Source: Meghimatium bilineatum (lineage: Eukaryota; Mollusca; Gastropoda; Stylommatophora; Philomycidae). Taken from it: a stretch of DNA of 64,000 nucleotides. The translations under genes were made by a program, and so were the position numbers. Shown here piece by piece: positions 33,801-39,459 of this stretch; position 1 is the first letter of the stretch, and every line of letters starts with the position of its first letter. The notes under the pieces are model-generated. The model did no database searches. It saw only the letters and a program-made list of their open reading frames with translations, and was not told the DNA's origin. The stretch spans positions 10,625,915-10,689,914 of the forward strand of contig CM067315.1 in the NCBI GenBank assembly GCA_034231615.1. Reading direction: 5' to 3'.

Positions 33801-35313
33801 TAAAGCCAGTAGATGGGGGAAGGCCCATAAGAAAATGCAGCAGGTCGAAAGCGGAGACTAGTTCGAAGGATAAGTGCAAATCAAAACATATCTAGTTTGT
33901 TTGGCATTCGCTCCATTGTAACCAGCACGGATATCCGTGCAATTTCCGCCGGGAGCGTGAATACGTTGTGCCACCGTTATGCGCCTTGTAGGCCTAGCAC
34001 ATCCGATTTCGGCATTCGATGACAATTCGGGTGGGCTACCCTAGCCTGTGGCGGCCTTCCTATCTATCACCAGACGGTGAATGTGTACTGACTCTATGCC
34101 GAGACTGTTTGTCTTTCACGTCTGTCCTGCACAAGGCGTTCCGCAGTCAGTGAACATGCCTCGTGTAATTAGACGTATTGTGCCCATGCTCATCGGGTAC
34201 TAAACCTTTTCTCGTCCTCAATCCTGGTTCCGGTTTAGGAAGAACTTAACAAGAGTTGGGTTCAGGCTCGTTTGTCTTCTTAGCCGAAGCGTTATTCACC
34301 AACTTCGTGAGCCCCTCGTCCAGGTCTGAATCTGTACACATATTTAGGAACGTGTGCTTTGTTCTAGAGCTGAACAGTGCTTGTCACCTCGGACTGCTAT
34401 GCCTGTGCCCATCGGGTACTGAACCTTTTCTCTCCGCGAGCACGCTTCCGGTATAGGAAAGACTCTACAGTAGAGTGAAGGGCCCAGGCTGGGAGATGGT
34501 AACTAGATGCTTGTCTCGAGCAAACAATGCTTTAGTTCCAATTTCATCGAACCGTCTTCCATGCTTTTTACACATGATGCTGCCCTCTAGCGCTGTGCAT
34601 CTTTCTCAGTGTACTCATTGTGCTTTTATTTTTATTGGAACATCTGCCTGCTTCGTACCGACTACATTGGCCGCCCTCCAATGCTTCTACCAGACTTTCT
34701 AGATTCACTGTGTGTCGACAGTGTTGCTGCATGTGTTGGCACAGTGGTGTCGGAGTTATTAACTGTCTTTTTGCAGTCAAATCTCATTCCATCTGTTACC
34801 TCCACATTCACTGACTCTATCCCCAAAAGGTTTAGCCAGAATCAGCATTAGCCGCTGTATTTCTGTTACCAGGGTGCGCCACGAGGAGGCACTTTTGGGA
34901 CCGTGGTTATCTGCTAACCCTGGGTCCGCCAAGAGCAATGCGTTCCCTTTGCACCCCACAAATCTAGTGATAATACCATGTTCAGCTCGCGCAAGGATGC
35001 TTGAGGCCAGCATAAAGCCATTATTAGCCATTGCAAACTCACAGTGAAGGACATACGTGAATATAGTGGATGTAACAAATGGTCACCATCATTTGTGATC
35101 ATTGAACAAGAGAAACATAATGTAGTATACTAGTTTGTCCCTGGTAAGACCCCCCAGACCTGAATGCAGTTCTCATCACATATCCTATGTCTATCCTATC
35201 ATGCCTAGATACTAATGGTTTTGTTTATTTCTTTACACTACTAGGGCTTGCACAACTATCAAGTGGGAGACAGTCTTCATATGCGAGTTTCCTTTTCAAG
35301 GTCGACAATCTAA
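9804..35313 (+). CDS. PTBP1: Polypyrimidine tract-binding protein, 16 coding exons (5' end missing)
   Basis: RNA-binding protein of the PTBP1/hephaestus family, expected to bind CU-rich RNA in the nucleus and control alternative splicing. Joined exons: 9804-9866, 11631-11777, 12064-12207, 15148-15291, 16461-16512, 18323-18381, 19273-19426, 20057-20104, 20718-20872, 24404-24437, 29082-29174, 29884-29981, 31578-31687, 31818-31892, 33132-33195, 35245-35313. They total 1509 nt in one open frame (502 residues and TAA), and all introns are GT-AG. Four RRMs lie at about 30-110, 146-225, 312-390 and 420-502. Recognisable pieces are [69 protein letters not shown] and [10 protein letters not shown] at the C terminus. 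The RRM2-RRM3 linker is short and Gly/Met-rich. The N-terminal exon(s) with the start codon and nuclear signal were not found. Confidence 0.97.
9867..11245. other. Intron 1, with a dispersed repeat (family E) at about 10080-10470
   Basis: No gene. The part around 10270-10470 (GCGCATTTATATCGCTGCAG, then AAATAAACATGGACGATTGT) matches, inverted, the region 31970-32140 in intron 14. It is therefore a dispersed repeat of unknown type. A minus-strand open frame at 10722-11057 has no recognisable domain and is not called. Confidence 0.55.
11246..11512 (-). mobile_element. SINE family A, near full length
   Basis: Starts with the complement of the tail (CTTCTTTTGCGTTCG) and runs through CTCCTGCAAATGTGCAGGAT, the CATGGGATGGGACAGTC block and TTTGCTCCCCTTTCTGACCC. 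It ends 118 bp before PTBP exon 2. No clear target duplication was seen. Confidence 0.8.
11631..11777 (+). CDS. PTBP1: PTBP exon 2, first half of RRM1
   Basis: 147 nt, phase 0 to 0. Acceptor TTTTCTCAG, donor GTGAGA. Encodes the start of RRM1: [19 protein letters not shown] (RNP2 in VVHIRSLP), [18 protein letters not shown]. The exon boundary after KNQ matches the vertebrate gene. Confidence 0.97.
12064..12207 (+). CDS. PTBP1: PTBP exon 3, second half of RRM1
   Basis: 144 nt, phase 0 to 0. A long T-rich acceptor ends TTTCCAG; donor GTAAAA. Encodes [15 protein letters not shown] (RNP1-like AFLEF), then [12 protein letters not shown], the diagnostic end of PTB RRM1. Confidence 0.97.
12325..12464 (+). 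mobile_element. SINE family B, full-length-like
   Basis: Order GGGCCATTGGTGGAAAGAAC, CGGCGACACAGCGC, TGCTGAAAATCTATTAGG, CCTGTTACAAGAGAGATTC, GAGAATGAATGCTGAAG. About 60 bp upstream (GGGCCGTAAGGCGC) may also belong to it. Lies in PTBP intron 3. Confidence 0.7.
13183..13241 (+). mobile_element. LINE RNase H fragment
   Basis: A 59-bp remnant reading [15 protein letters not shown], matching the RNase H start EEYPQDIWVRVHTNGS of the LINE at 60897-61785. Very short but highly specific. Confidence 0.6.
13269..13391 (-). mobile_element. SINE family B, partial
   Basis: Complement of the tail (TCTTCTTCAGCGTTCATTTG), then CTCCCACTGGATCTCTCTTG, GGTCCTACTAGATTTCCAGC and AATGCGCTGTGTTGCCG. The 5' head is lost. 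Confidence 0.75.
13468..13644 (+). mobile_element. SINE family A, 5' two thirds
   Basis: Begins AGGGCTGAAAGGGGAAAAAAG and contains CATGCATGTCGTATGAATC, TAGGGTGGAGTGACTATCCC and GGTCGGATATGTCAGGC. The 3' tail is absent; the sequence passes into a LINE fragment. Confidence 0.7.
13645..13862 (+). mobile_element. LINE RT/RNase H remnant
   Basis: Decayed frames read IDDLTK, then [17 protein letters not shown], which is the RT catalytic block with YADD changed to FAND. Downstream [11 protein letters not shown] is an RNase H motif. Stops and a large deletion separate the two. It belongs to the same broad RNase H-bearing LINE class as the copy at 60.9-62.3 kb. Confidence 0.6.
14047..14245 (-). mobile_element. 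SINE family A, partial
   Basis: Starts TTCTTCTGCGTTCGTTCTC and includes CTGCAGATTAGCAGGATG and CGGAATGCGTCGTGTCATGG. It ends in the TTGCTATTCTTTG block after an internal deletion. In PTBP intron 3. Confidence 0.75.
15148..15291 (+). CDS. PTBP1: PTBP exon 4, linker and start of RRM2
   Basis: 144 nt, phase 0 to 0. Acceptor TTCTGCAG, donor GTATTT. Encodes an Ala/Gly/Leu-rich linker ([15 protein letters not shown]), then [22 protein letters not shown]. The RNP2-like LRVIVDN and the [10 protein letters not shown] helix are highly characteristic of PTB RRM2. Confidence 0.97.
16262..16325 (-). repeat. tRNA-like (SINE head) remnant
   Basis: The minus strand reads TTGCAAGGCGATTTGGGGTC near one end and GTTCAATTCCC near the other, resembling a tRNA A box and T-arm/B box. 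The same pair of blocks occurs at 40517-40564. A folded tRNA is not supported; it is probably the head of a tRNA-derived SINE. Confidence 0.45.
16461..16512 (+). CDS. PTBP1: PTBP exon 5, RRM2
   Basis: 52 nt, phase 0 to 1. Acceptor ACAATTTCAG, donor GTAAGT (consensus). Encodes [17 protein letters not shown], matching the [17 protein letters not shown] position of the family. Confidence 0.97.
16783..17024 (+). mobile_element. 5'-truncated LINE, 3' end, with 13-bp target duplication
   Basis: Flanked by AGCTATTGCTTCC at 16770-16782 and 17025-17037. It encodes the C terminus of a LINE protein in broken frames: a zinc-knuckle-like CPCGS, then [29 protein letters not shown]. It ends AGATGCTAAACGCAGAAGAAG. 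The 242-bp length, 5' truncation and duplication are typical of target-primed reverse transcription. Its tail is shared with SINE families A and B. Confidence 0.88.
17567..17724. repeat. Dispersed repeat H, copy 1
   Basis: Matches 22349-22494 in direct orientation: CCAGGAATTGTG, TTAGCTCTTACTTCCT, TGCAGTGGGGTGG, GAGCTTTCTTTCATAC, AATGCCTATTGAA, GAGCCTTCTACTCAGAG. Origin unknown; no frame. Confidence 0.7.
17725..17812 (+). mobile_element. SINE family C, 3' fragment
   Basis: Matches the last part of family C: TATAATTGTATAGGTGACATG, AAGTTTCTATGAGA, CTCAATATAACGGCATGTCA. Directly follows repeat H. Confidence 0.65.
18323..18381 (+). CDS. PTBP1: PTBP exon 6, RRM2
   Basis: 59 nt, phase 1 to 0. Acceptor AAATTTCAG, donor GTGAGT. 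Encodes [20 protein letters not shown], the RNP1-containing part of RRM2 (FQALLQF). Confidence 0.96.
18575..18741 (+). mobile_element. LINE 3' end with GAA tail
   Basis: Open frame reads [32 protein letters not shown], then stops before AAAGAAGAAGAAG. The RPIGRP.KRW.D pattern is the usual C-terminal signature of RTE/L2-type LINEs. It abuts a reverse family A SINE. Confidence 0.6.
18742..18915 (-). mobile_element. SINE family A, diverged
   Basis: TTTTCAAACTCCTGATGG, GGAGAATGGAATGCATTGTG and GACTGTGATATCTGCAACCC mark the 3' half in reverse orientation. The rest is too decayed to delimit. Confidence 0.55.
19273..19426 (+). CDS. PTBP1: PTBP exon 7, end of RRM2
   Basis: 154 nt, phase 0 to 1. T-rich acceptor, donor GTGAGT. 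Encodes [21 protein letters not shown], then [21 protein letters not shown], one of the most conserved PTB segments, and the start of the Met/Gly linker. Confidence 0.98.
19789..19940 (+). mobile_element. SINE family B (152 bp) with 11-bp target duplication
   Basis: Flanked by AACAAAAATAT at 19778-19788 and 19941-19951, which fixes the full element. Order: CGGATGTATCTGGCCATTGG, AAATAAAACGGCAGCACAGC, TCCATTCTCTTG, TAAATCTAGTAGGACCATTG, GTGCTACAAGAG, AGTGGGAGTTTGAGAATG, tail AATGCTGAAGAA. Located in PTBP intron 7. This is the reference copy for the family. Confidence 0.88.
20057..20104 (+). CDS. PTBP1: PTBP exon 8, Gly/Met linker (possible cassette)
   Basis: 48 nt, phase 1 to 1, so it can be included or skipped without changing frame. 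Acceptor TTCCTCAG, donor GTGAGA. Encodes [16 protein letters not shown] in the RRM2-RRM3 linker. The vertebrate gene has its alternative exon 9 in the same linker. Confidence 0.88.
20218..20430 (+). mobile_element. LINE RNase H fragment
   Basis: The frame reads [21 protein letters not shown], then [20 protein letters not shown], and [13 protein letters not shown]. The E in RAEA and D in FTDCRSLL are RNase H catalytic positions. The first catalytic D and both ends are missing. Lies in PTBP intron 8. Confidence 0.75.
20718..20872 (+). CDS. PTBP1: PTBP exon 9, linker and start of RRM3
   Basis: 155 nt, phase 1 to 0. Acceptor TATTCTAG, donor GTTAGT. Gly/Met/Asn-rich linker ([18 protein letters not shown]), then [11 protein letters not shown], the RNP2 of RRM3. 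It ends on a complete codon, whereas the exon at 29082 needs one preceding base, which shows that the small exon 10 must lie between. Confidence 0.96.
21139..21260 (+). mobile_element. SINE family B, partial
   Basis: GGGCCATTTGTGCAAATAAAA, GATCCTACTGGAAATCTAG, GCTACTACAAGAGAGATCC, GAGTTTGAGAATGAGC. Internal deletion removes about 20 bp. PTBP intron 9. Confidence 0.75.
22086..22340 (-). mobile_element. SINE family A with 8-bp target duplication
   Basis: Flanked by ACAACTAC at 22078-22085 and 22341-22348. Complement of the tail first (TTCTGTGTTCGTTCTC), then CTGCAGATTATCAGGAAG, GGGATGGGACAGCCAAATCC, and GCTCCCCTTTTGGTC at the head end. PTBP intron 9. Confidence 0.85.
22349..22494. repeat. Dispersed repeat H, copy 2
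   Basis: Second copy of the repeat at 17567-17724, with a deletion of about 15 bp in the CATACCCAGGAGACC part. Both copies are in PTBP introns and in the same orientation. Confidence 0.7.
22650..22880 (+). mobile_element. Probable LINE 3' fragment
   Basis: With frame changes it reads [47 protein letters not shown] block followed by a short acidic helix is typical of LINE C termini. No tail is seen. Low certainty. Confidence 0.4.
23109..23245 (-). mobile_element. SINE family B, near full length
   Basis: CATCTTCAGTGTTCATTCTC, CTCCCGCTGGATCTCTTG, the palindrome AGGACAATTGTCCT, CCAGCAGGGTGTAGACC, and the head end CAAAACATCCG. PTBP intron 9. Confidence 0.78.
23246..24074. other. PTBP intron 9, no feature seen
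   Basis: AT-rich intron sequence without recognised repeats or frames, leading into the splice-control region of exon 10. Confidence 0.4.
24094..24401 (+). promoter_or_regulatory. PTBP1: AG-free distant branch-point region of PTBP exon 10
   Basis: From the CAG at 24091-24093 to the exon 10 acceptor AG at 24402-24403 there is no AG dinucleotide in 308 nt. The left end has branch-like motifs (AACTAAAT, candidate A at about 24108, and TGAACTC). A strong pyrimidine tract follows at 24120-24150 (TTTTTTTCTTTCC, TTGTCTTCTC) and scattered CU elements (ACCTCTTGTC, CTGCTGCTG, TTGTCTAATG). An AG-exclusion zone implies a branch point about 290 nt from the splice site. Vertebrate PTBP1 exon 11 has a branch point several hundred nt upstream and PTB sites in the same place. 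Seen: composition and motifs. Inferred: function. Confidence 0.82.
24404..24437 (+). CDS. PTBP1: PTBP exon 10, 34-nt microexon of RRM3
   Basis: 34 nt, phase 0 to 1. Acceptor CCTATGTAG (no adjacent pyrimidine tract), donor GTATGT. Encodes [11 protein letters not shown] plus one base of the next Gly, exactly the missing first helix of RRM3. The length equals that of the autoregulated PTBP1 exon 11 in mammals. Inclusion restores the frame between 20872 and 29082. Skipping makes exon 11 read in the wrong frame, with TGA at 29106-29108 upstream of five further junctions, a setting for nonsense-mediated decay. The downstream intron has a CU tract (TTTTTTTCTCCTTCC, 24468-24482). Confidence 0.95.
26315..26340 (+). 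promoter_or_regulatory. Candidate recursive splice site in intron 10
   Basis: A pyrimidine tract and TCTCCAG are followed directly by GTAAGC (junction 26334/26335), the fused acceptor-donor form of ratcheting sites. A further good acceptor (TTTTTCCCTGTTTTAG, 26354-26369) lies 35 nt downstream with no matching exon. The host intron is 4.6 kb. Based on motif only. Confidence 0.35.
26830..27135 (+). mobile_element. LINE RT, N-terminal part, decayed
   Basis: Broken frames read [17 protein letters not shown], then a garbled [27 protein letters not shown] block, the opening of a LINE RT domain. Stops and frameshifts are frequent. It ends where a reverse-strand LINE begins. Confidence 0.55.
27136..28330 (-). 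mobile_element. LINE with RNase H, decayed
   Basis: On the minus strand, an RT-thumb-like [17 protein letters not shown] (about 28100-28170) is followed by an RNase H frame at 27630-28055: [32 protein letters not shown] and [13 protein letters not shown], keeping all three acidic positions. Next comes [23 protein letters not shown], then the CPCGS-like and [12 protein letters not shown] 3' end. The last bases (GATGCTGAATGCAG) match the LINE at 16783-17024. It fills much of PTBP intron 10. Non-functional because of stops between blocks. Confidence 0.8.
28331..29081. other. Rest of PTBP intron 10
   Basis: No gene. The first part (to about 28800) may still be minus-strand LINE sequence, but no motif is certain. 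A direct repeat of GTGGTTTCCTGGTAAGTCGC-like sequence occurs near 28590-28640. A 6-bp-stem hairpin (CTCCTC...GAGGAG) lies near 28940-28964. Confidence 0.35.
29082..29174 (+). CDS. PTBP1: PTBP exon 11, RRM3
   Basis: 93 nt, phase 1 to 1. Acceptor TTATTTAAAG, donor GTGTGT. Encodes [31 protein letters not shown], containing the RNP1-like NALVQM of RRM3. Confidence 0.98.
29511..29777 (+). mobile_element. SINE family A, full-length-like
   Basis: ACCCGTGTTGGCAGGGCCC, GGGGAGCAAAAAATAGCAAC, CATGTCGTAAAATGCGAGG, GGTCAGTGACCCAAAGCC, ATCTGTAGGAGTTTGAG, tail GAACGCAGAAGAAG. One of the least diverged copies. PTBP intron 11. Confidence 0.88.
29884..29981 (+). CDS. PTBP1: PTBP exon 12, end of RRM3
   Basis: 98 nt, phase 1 to 0. 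Acceptor TGATCAATAG, donor GTGAGT. Encodes [34 protein letters not shown] 47-48-bp tandem duplication of the intron (copies at about 29987 and 30034) begins just inside the donor. Confidence 0.97.
30357..30962 (+). mobile_element. SINE family C (606 bp) with 8-bp target duplication
   Basis: Flanked by TCCTAGCA at 30349-30356 and 30963-30970. Shares head TTGTTACTGATCCAGCGG, CCACCCCGGAACAGAGCCAG, CTGCAACCAAGACAGGGTTC and the end CACATAGACACAACCACATG with the copies at 8768 and 46564. PTBP intron 12. Confidence 0.85.
31578..31687 (+). CDS. PTBP1: PTBP exon 13, RRM3-RRM4 linker and start of RRM4
   Basis: 110 nt, phase 0 to 2. Acceptor TGTATTCCAG, donor GTAAGT. Encodes [37 protein letters not shown]. 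It is more diverged than the other exons: the usual [21 protein letters not shown] region is two residues shorter here. Confidence 0.95.
31818..31892 (+). CDS. PTBP1: PTBP exon 14, RRM4
   Basis: 75 nt, phase 2 to 2. Acceptor TTCTTAAAAG, donor GTAAGT. Encodes [24 protein letters not shown], helix 1 and strand 2 of RRM4. Confidence 0.96.
31970..32140 (-). repeat. Dispersed repeat E
   Basis: Inverted match to about 10270-10470: ACAATCGTCCATGTTTATTTC, the AGTAAGTGTATGC region and CCGCAGCAATATAAATGCGCA. A 124-residue open frame starts just after it (32121-32495), rich in Lys/Ser and without a known domain. It is not called as a gene. Confidence 0.6.
32690..32822 (-). mobile_element. SINE family A, diverged 3' half
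   Basis: TTGTCAAACTTCAACAATTTAG, ATGATGTAGTCTGGAGAAC, GTGTTGTGTCATG, TGACACAGCCAACTTCAGC. PTBP intron 14. Confidence 0.6.
33132..33195 (+). CDS. PTBP1: PTBP exon 15, RRM4
   Basis: 64 nt, phase 2 to 0. Acceptor TATTCAAAG, donor GTAAGT. Encodes [21 protein letters not shown], with RNP1-like KMALIEM. Confidence 0.97.
33840..35064. other. GC-richer block of unknown origin in intron 15
   Basis: About 1.2 kb with clearly higher GC and more CpG than its surroundings. A segment with CATCGGGTACTAAACCTTTTC, CCTGGTTCCGGTTTAGGAA recurs about 200 bp later with changes (34417-34457). There is also a GCACGGATATCCGTGC palindrome near 33930. The end runs into the LINE 3' tail at 35065. A plus-strand non-ATG frame of over 70 codons (about 34790-35043) has no known match. 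Probably an unrecognised retroelement. Confidence 0.45.
35065..35115 (+). mobile_element. LINE 3' tail
   Basis: GTGGATGTAACAAATGGTCA and TCATTTGTGATCATTGAACAAG repeat the tail of the zinc-finger LINE end at 1966-2262. Suggests the GC-richer block upstream uses, or is part of, the same retroelement. Confidence 0.6.
35245..35313 (+). CDS. PTBP1: PTBP last coding exon 16
   Basis: 69 nt including TAA. Acceptor TTTACACTACTAG. Encodes [22 protein letters not shown], the extreme C terminus of PTB (vertebrate ending RVSFSKSTI). Confidence 0.98.
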   Translation, partial: GLHNYQVGDSLHMRVSFSRSTI

Positions 35314-35560
35314 AGATCGTCAAGTTACATGGCAGTACTGTCCTTTGTTATGAAGTCATTTTAGAGCAATTTTTCTTATCATCAGTTCTCAAGTTTCATG
35401 TTATTTTTTTTACAATTATGTCATTTTCATGAAATATCATTAGACATTTCCATTTTTGTACAGCAGCATAGTGAGCCGGCAGCTCGATACTTGAGTATAT
35501 ATTTATGAATAACACAAGACCATGCTATGAACAATAAAAAAATTTGCCAACTTTCATTAT
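35314..35560 (+). terminator. PTBP 3' UTR and candidate poly(A) signal
   Basis: After the stop, AT-rich sequence leads to AATAAA at 35533-35538, followed by a T-run at about 35560. It is the nearest canonical signal. Other weaker signals further on cannot be excluded. Confidence 0.55.
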
Positions 35561-36509
35561 TTTTTTTTTTTTAAATGTTGGTGCATTTCATCATTGACAC
35601 AAACTTCATATTTTCATTAAGCTAATCCATTCATATTTTACATAGCTGTGTGGTTAAATTCTGTAATTTTGCTGATTAAAGACACGAAGTGTTCAATACT
35701 TGTTTTTACATTTAATTTTTAACATATATTTAGGTATGTTGATTTTCCTCTTCACACACCAGATACCATAGGTGATCAGATCTCCTCTTTAGTAAATCTC
35801 TCAGGGTAAAATGGCATATGGTTCCTGGTCTATGTTGGTTCACTACTCTTTTTAAAAATCTTTGTCAGAATTTCTCTATTGACCACGTCCATCTTCACTC
35901 CCAACTTGCGCATCCTCAATATTGACTCATGATCATTCATCAGAAAATCCTCTGAGATTGTGACTCATGAAGAACAATGAATTAGTATGTTTGCTGGACC
36001 CAAAAGTTGGCATCTGTTATGGTGGTGAGGATAGCTAATTGGTTTGCCCCTTTCGATTCCTTCCACACCCGCGTGTCAGAGGACATAAGATAAGTGAATC
36101 ACTTAAAATAATGCGGGCTCCACTAAAAAAAAATTCTAACATTTACACAGGATGAGTCACCTTTAAAAAAAGTAGGCAGAGATACAAGTGGGAGGAAAAT
36201 ATCAGATTAACATGATACAGTATGTCAAGTCTGACGGCCCTTGATGATTTAGTTTTGTTCAGAGGCGGCATGTACCACTTTTTTTAGCAGCTGAACTATC
36301 TCATCCTTGTCTATTCCCAGGTGAATGATTGTTGATCGCATTCATACTTGCTGTTAATGATGTCCTGGTGCAAAAGTAAGGCATTGAGACACGGTGTGAT
36401 GTTTTCACAGGTGACAAGTTGTCAATCCTCAAACTTTCCTTAGTTGCTTCTTACAATAAATGATGTGCAGAAATAATGTACTTATATCAGATAATAATAA
36501 TCTGATCCT
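35561..36509. other. No gene seen
   Basis: Intergenic AT-rich sequence downstream of the PTBP gene. No repeat or coding signal recognised. Confidence 0.4.
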
Positions 36510-37085
36510 CAGGGTTGTAAGTTTTCATTCTTTCTTCCATGTGCTTAGTGGTGGTAAGTGCATGACTTCTTTAGTTGTGATCTCTGCATACAGGCTGTTA
36601 GTGATGGAAGGGGTTTTGTAGTGCATTCAATAAGGTGGTGTTTTAGTTTCCTCTTGTCAGGTTGCAGTATGATCTGCTGTAATTCTTTGTTGATGTTTAA
36701 GTTGCACATTTGTTGTTAGCAGCCTAAATATTGTGGTTTGATCTTTGCGGTGGTCTATTATGCTTTGTGTGGATTTGGTTGGGACATGTCTGCATATATC
36801 ATTCTTCCTTTTGAGCCAGCTGCTCATCGATCCATCTATTGTTATTGTGGGTAATGTTTTTTTAAGCTTTTCTAAGGTTAATGGAAATTACTGGTTGGGG
36901 CATACTTGCTCCATTTATTTTTTAACCAATTTATCATTTTCATTCTCGCTGATACCTCCGTGGCCTGGTAACAATGGATGTGTAAGTATTTTTGTAGCTT
37001 GCAGTATGTTGCTTATGGTTTTCTCTTCTGTTGGATTTATTTTTTCAAGAGATTTTGTAGAGGGATATATTTTATCACAAGCCTA
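36510..37085 (-). mobile_element. LINE RNase H and C-terminal fragment
   Basis: The minus strand reads a decayed RNase H end (LPGHGGISENENDKLVKK, from the IPGHCGIPGNEKADKLA-type motif). Next are TLPTITIDGSMSSWLKRK, VPTKSTQSIIDHRKDQTTIFRLLT and further C-terminal sequence. Several stops. Confidence 0.65.
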
Positions 37086-37119
37086 TTAAATATCTACACA
37101 TAGATTATTTAAACATAGA

Positions 37120-37250
37120 GAAGGAATGTCAGGACTCAAGATCAGTGGGAAAATAATAAACAACCTGAGATATGCAGATGACGCTGTTATTTGAGCAGCA
37201 AGTGAACAGAAACTACAAAGACTAATAGATCAAGTCTGTAAAAAAAAGTA
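37120..37250 (+). mobile_element. L1-like LINE RT fragment
   Basis: Frame reads GMSGLKISGKIINNLRYADDAVI, stop, AASEQKLQRLIDQVCKKK. YADD is intact. Same family as 42880-44740 (GGYNLNNLRYAD). Confidence 0.7.
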
Positions 37251-38129
37251 ATCTCTGTATTTCTGACGTGTGGGTGGAGTTTGAAAAGTTGATCCTTGAG
37301 GCATTCAAACATAAAAAGCATGACATTTGTTACTAACTGTGCGTGTGGGCTGTTTTTTGTCAATGATATCTGACTCGCTGGTTGGGCCAGGGTCATGATT
37401 TATCCATGCTGGTCTCTAGTTACGGCCAACTTCTCGATTTAACACAATCCAGACCATGTGACATAAGACCCATTGACAATTGGAAAACAGCATTATAGAG
37501 TGGCACATTTGACTGTTCCAGTGACTTTCATTGGTCACTAATTTGTGTGGACAGCTAATGAAAACAACAGTTCGGGATGTTGCTTTACACTTAGTCACCA
37601 GGTATAAATCAGTGGTCACAGACCAATTCAGCACGCTAAAAATTGGAGTTGATGTGTAGGTGGATGACTTTATTTCAAGGCATTCTGTGAAAGCTTCACA
37701 CAATGCTCATTTAGCCTGTTTAAGTCTTGAAAATAAACCGGCTTTGCGCTCATCCATATGAAACTTGACAACCACCTTTTTGGAATGTGCAGTGCCGGAT
37801 GACACTAGGAAAATGCTCCCTCCAGGGCCAGATAAATGGAATACATTATATTGACCAAAACAAAAGCTAACAAACACATGCATATATCACACAGTGGCAT
37901 TTGGTAAAGCAAAATGAATTAAACTGGTTACTAAAAACACCTTGCCTAAGAATTAAAAAAATATATAAAAAACACAATAAAACTACACAGGACAAATCTC
38001 AACGTATGGGACCTTTTTCACAAGACAAATAACTAATAAACTAAATAGATGAATGAAATTTTATGAAGCCATGTTTCTATGACGCAGAAATGGAAACGCA
38101 TCTAGAAAAGAGAAAATGCGTGCATTCAT
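37251..38129. other. No gene seen
   Basis: Unique-looking sequence. A minus-strand frame (37416-37703) has no domain and is not called. Confidence 0.35.
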
Positions 38130-38440
38130 TATAAACAAACTGGAAAATTAGAGGCAATAGAGATGTGGTTGGAGGTGTTTATAATGAATGCAAGAATATA
38201 GAGAAACTGACAAATCAATAATATAAGAAAAAGATCTTTTTTGTCACTTTATGAGACAGGCAGGTTTTAAGAACATAGTCACAACAGGCAGGACTGAAGG
38301 CAACAGAGACAGATGAGAAAATATTAGTTTGACAACCTAGCAAGGCATGGAAAAAACAACGATCCTGATAACAATACTGTGGACAGAGAGCCATGGTCAC
38401 CTACGCCTACCAGAATGGCATATGATTGATGAGGTTGTGT
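38130..38440 (+). mobile_element. L1-like LINE 3' fragment
   Basis: KLEAIEMW followed by decayed sequence and the 3' end CATGGTCACCTACGCC...GGCATATGATTGATG. The latter matches the end of the LINE at 44690-44740 (ATGATCGCCTACACC...GGCACTTGATTGATTG). Confidence 0.55.
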
Positions 38441-38561
38441 GGGGTGGGTTTGAGGAAGGAAGGAAGGATACAAGAATCATAATTTGAAAGCACATGGAAT
38501 GAATGTGAAACCAAATATAGACATAAACATACATATACATGTATATATATATATATATATA

Positions 38562-39457
38562 CGAGGCGTGTTCAAATGAAAACGGGACTTGTTACACCAC
38601 GCGTGATAGAGCGCACTGATATTGATGACATTTTGCACTAGTAATGAGTATCCAATAATTTACATACGGTCACGTGTTCATCTTCCCAGCATGCATATGT
38701 GCTGCAGAAGACTGTTAACAATATGGCGGGTGTGATTCCGAACCCGTCCAAAGTGAATCAGCGTGCTGTGATCCAGTTTCTTTCATTTGAAGGATGTCAA
38801 GCAGTAGACATTCATCGGAGAATGAAGGCAGCATATGGTGACAAATGTTTGTCGAGGACCAGAGTGATGGAGTGGGTGCGTATGTTTAAAGACGGACGTG
38901 AGTTAACGGCAGATCTTGCACGGCCAGGTCAGGCGCATATTGTTGCAACAGAAGAAGCCATAGCCGTGCTTGATAAAGCAGTACTGACTGACCATCAAGG
39001 CTAAGCGACCAGACAGACTTTCTCAAGGTGTGATTCTTCTCCACGACAACGCTCGTCCGCAGTCCGCAAAAATTGTGCAGGAAACATTGGCAAAGAAGAA
39101 TTGGGAAGTTCTTCATCACCCAGCCTATAGTCCCGATTTATCCCCGTGTGATTTCCATTTGTTCGGACCGTTGAAGAAAGCACTAAAGGGACAGCGATTC
39201 AACAGCGACGCAGACGTGAAGACAGCGGTGACCACATGGTTCAGAGAACAGCCACGCAACTTTTTCTCGGACGGCATTCGACGTCTACTTAAACAGTGGG
39301 ATGCTTGCCTAAATGCATACGGAGATTTTTTCTGATGAACCCAGGTGCATTCTTATTCACAAGTGGTTGCTTTGTTCAATTCCGTTGAAAATATTAAATT
39401 GCGTATGATACTTTTTAAATAAATCCACAAGTCCCGTTTTCATTTGAACACGCCTCG
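38562..39457 (+). mobile_element. Internally deleted mariner with perfect 30-bp inverted ends
   Basis: Terminal repeats of 30 bp (38562-38591 and 39428-39457, starting CGAGGCGTGTTCAAATG) are perfect. The element is flanked by TA (38560-38561, 39458-39459) inside a TA microsatellite. Part of a mariner transposase remains: the N-terminal helix-turn-helix region (38699-39004, with CRTRVMEW-like SRTRVMEWVRMFKDGR). After a deletion of the middle comes the C-terminal catalytic part (VILLHDNARPQ, HPAYSPDLSPCDFHLFGPL, second and third acidic residues). The first catalytic Asp is gone and a stop lies at the joint, so it is non-autonomous. The perfect ends suggest it moved recently using another copy's enzyme. 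Confidence 0.93.
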
Positions 39458-39459
39458 TA

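Noticed and set aside
37416..37703. 95-residue minus-strand frame
   Set aside because: No motif, no splice or promoter context; likely chance.
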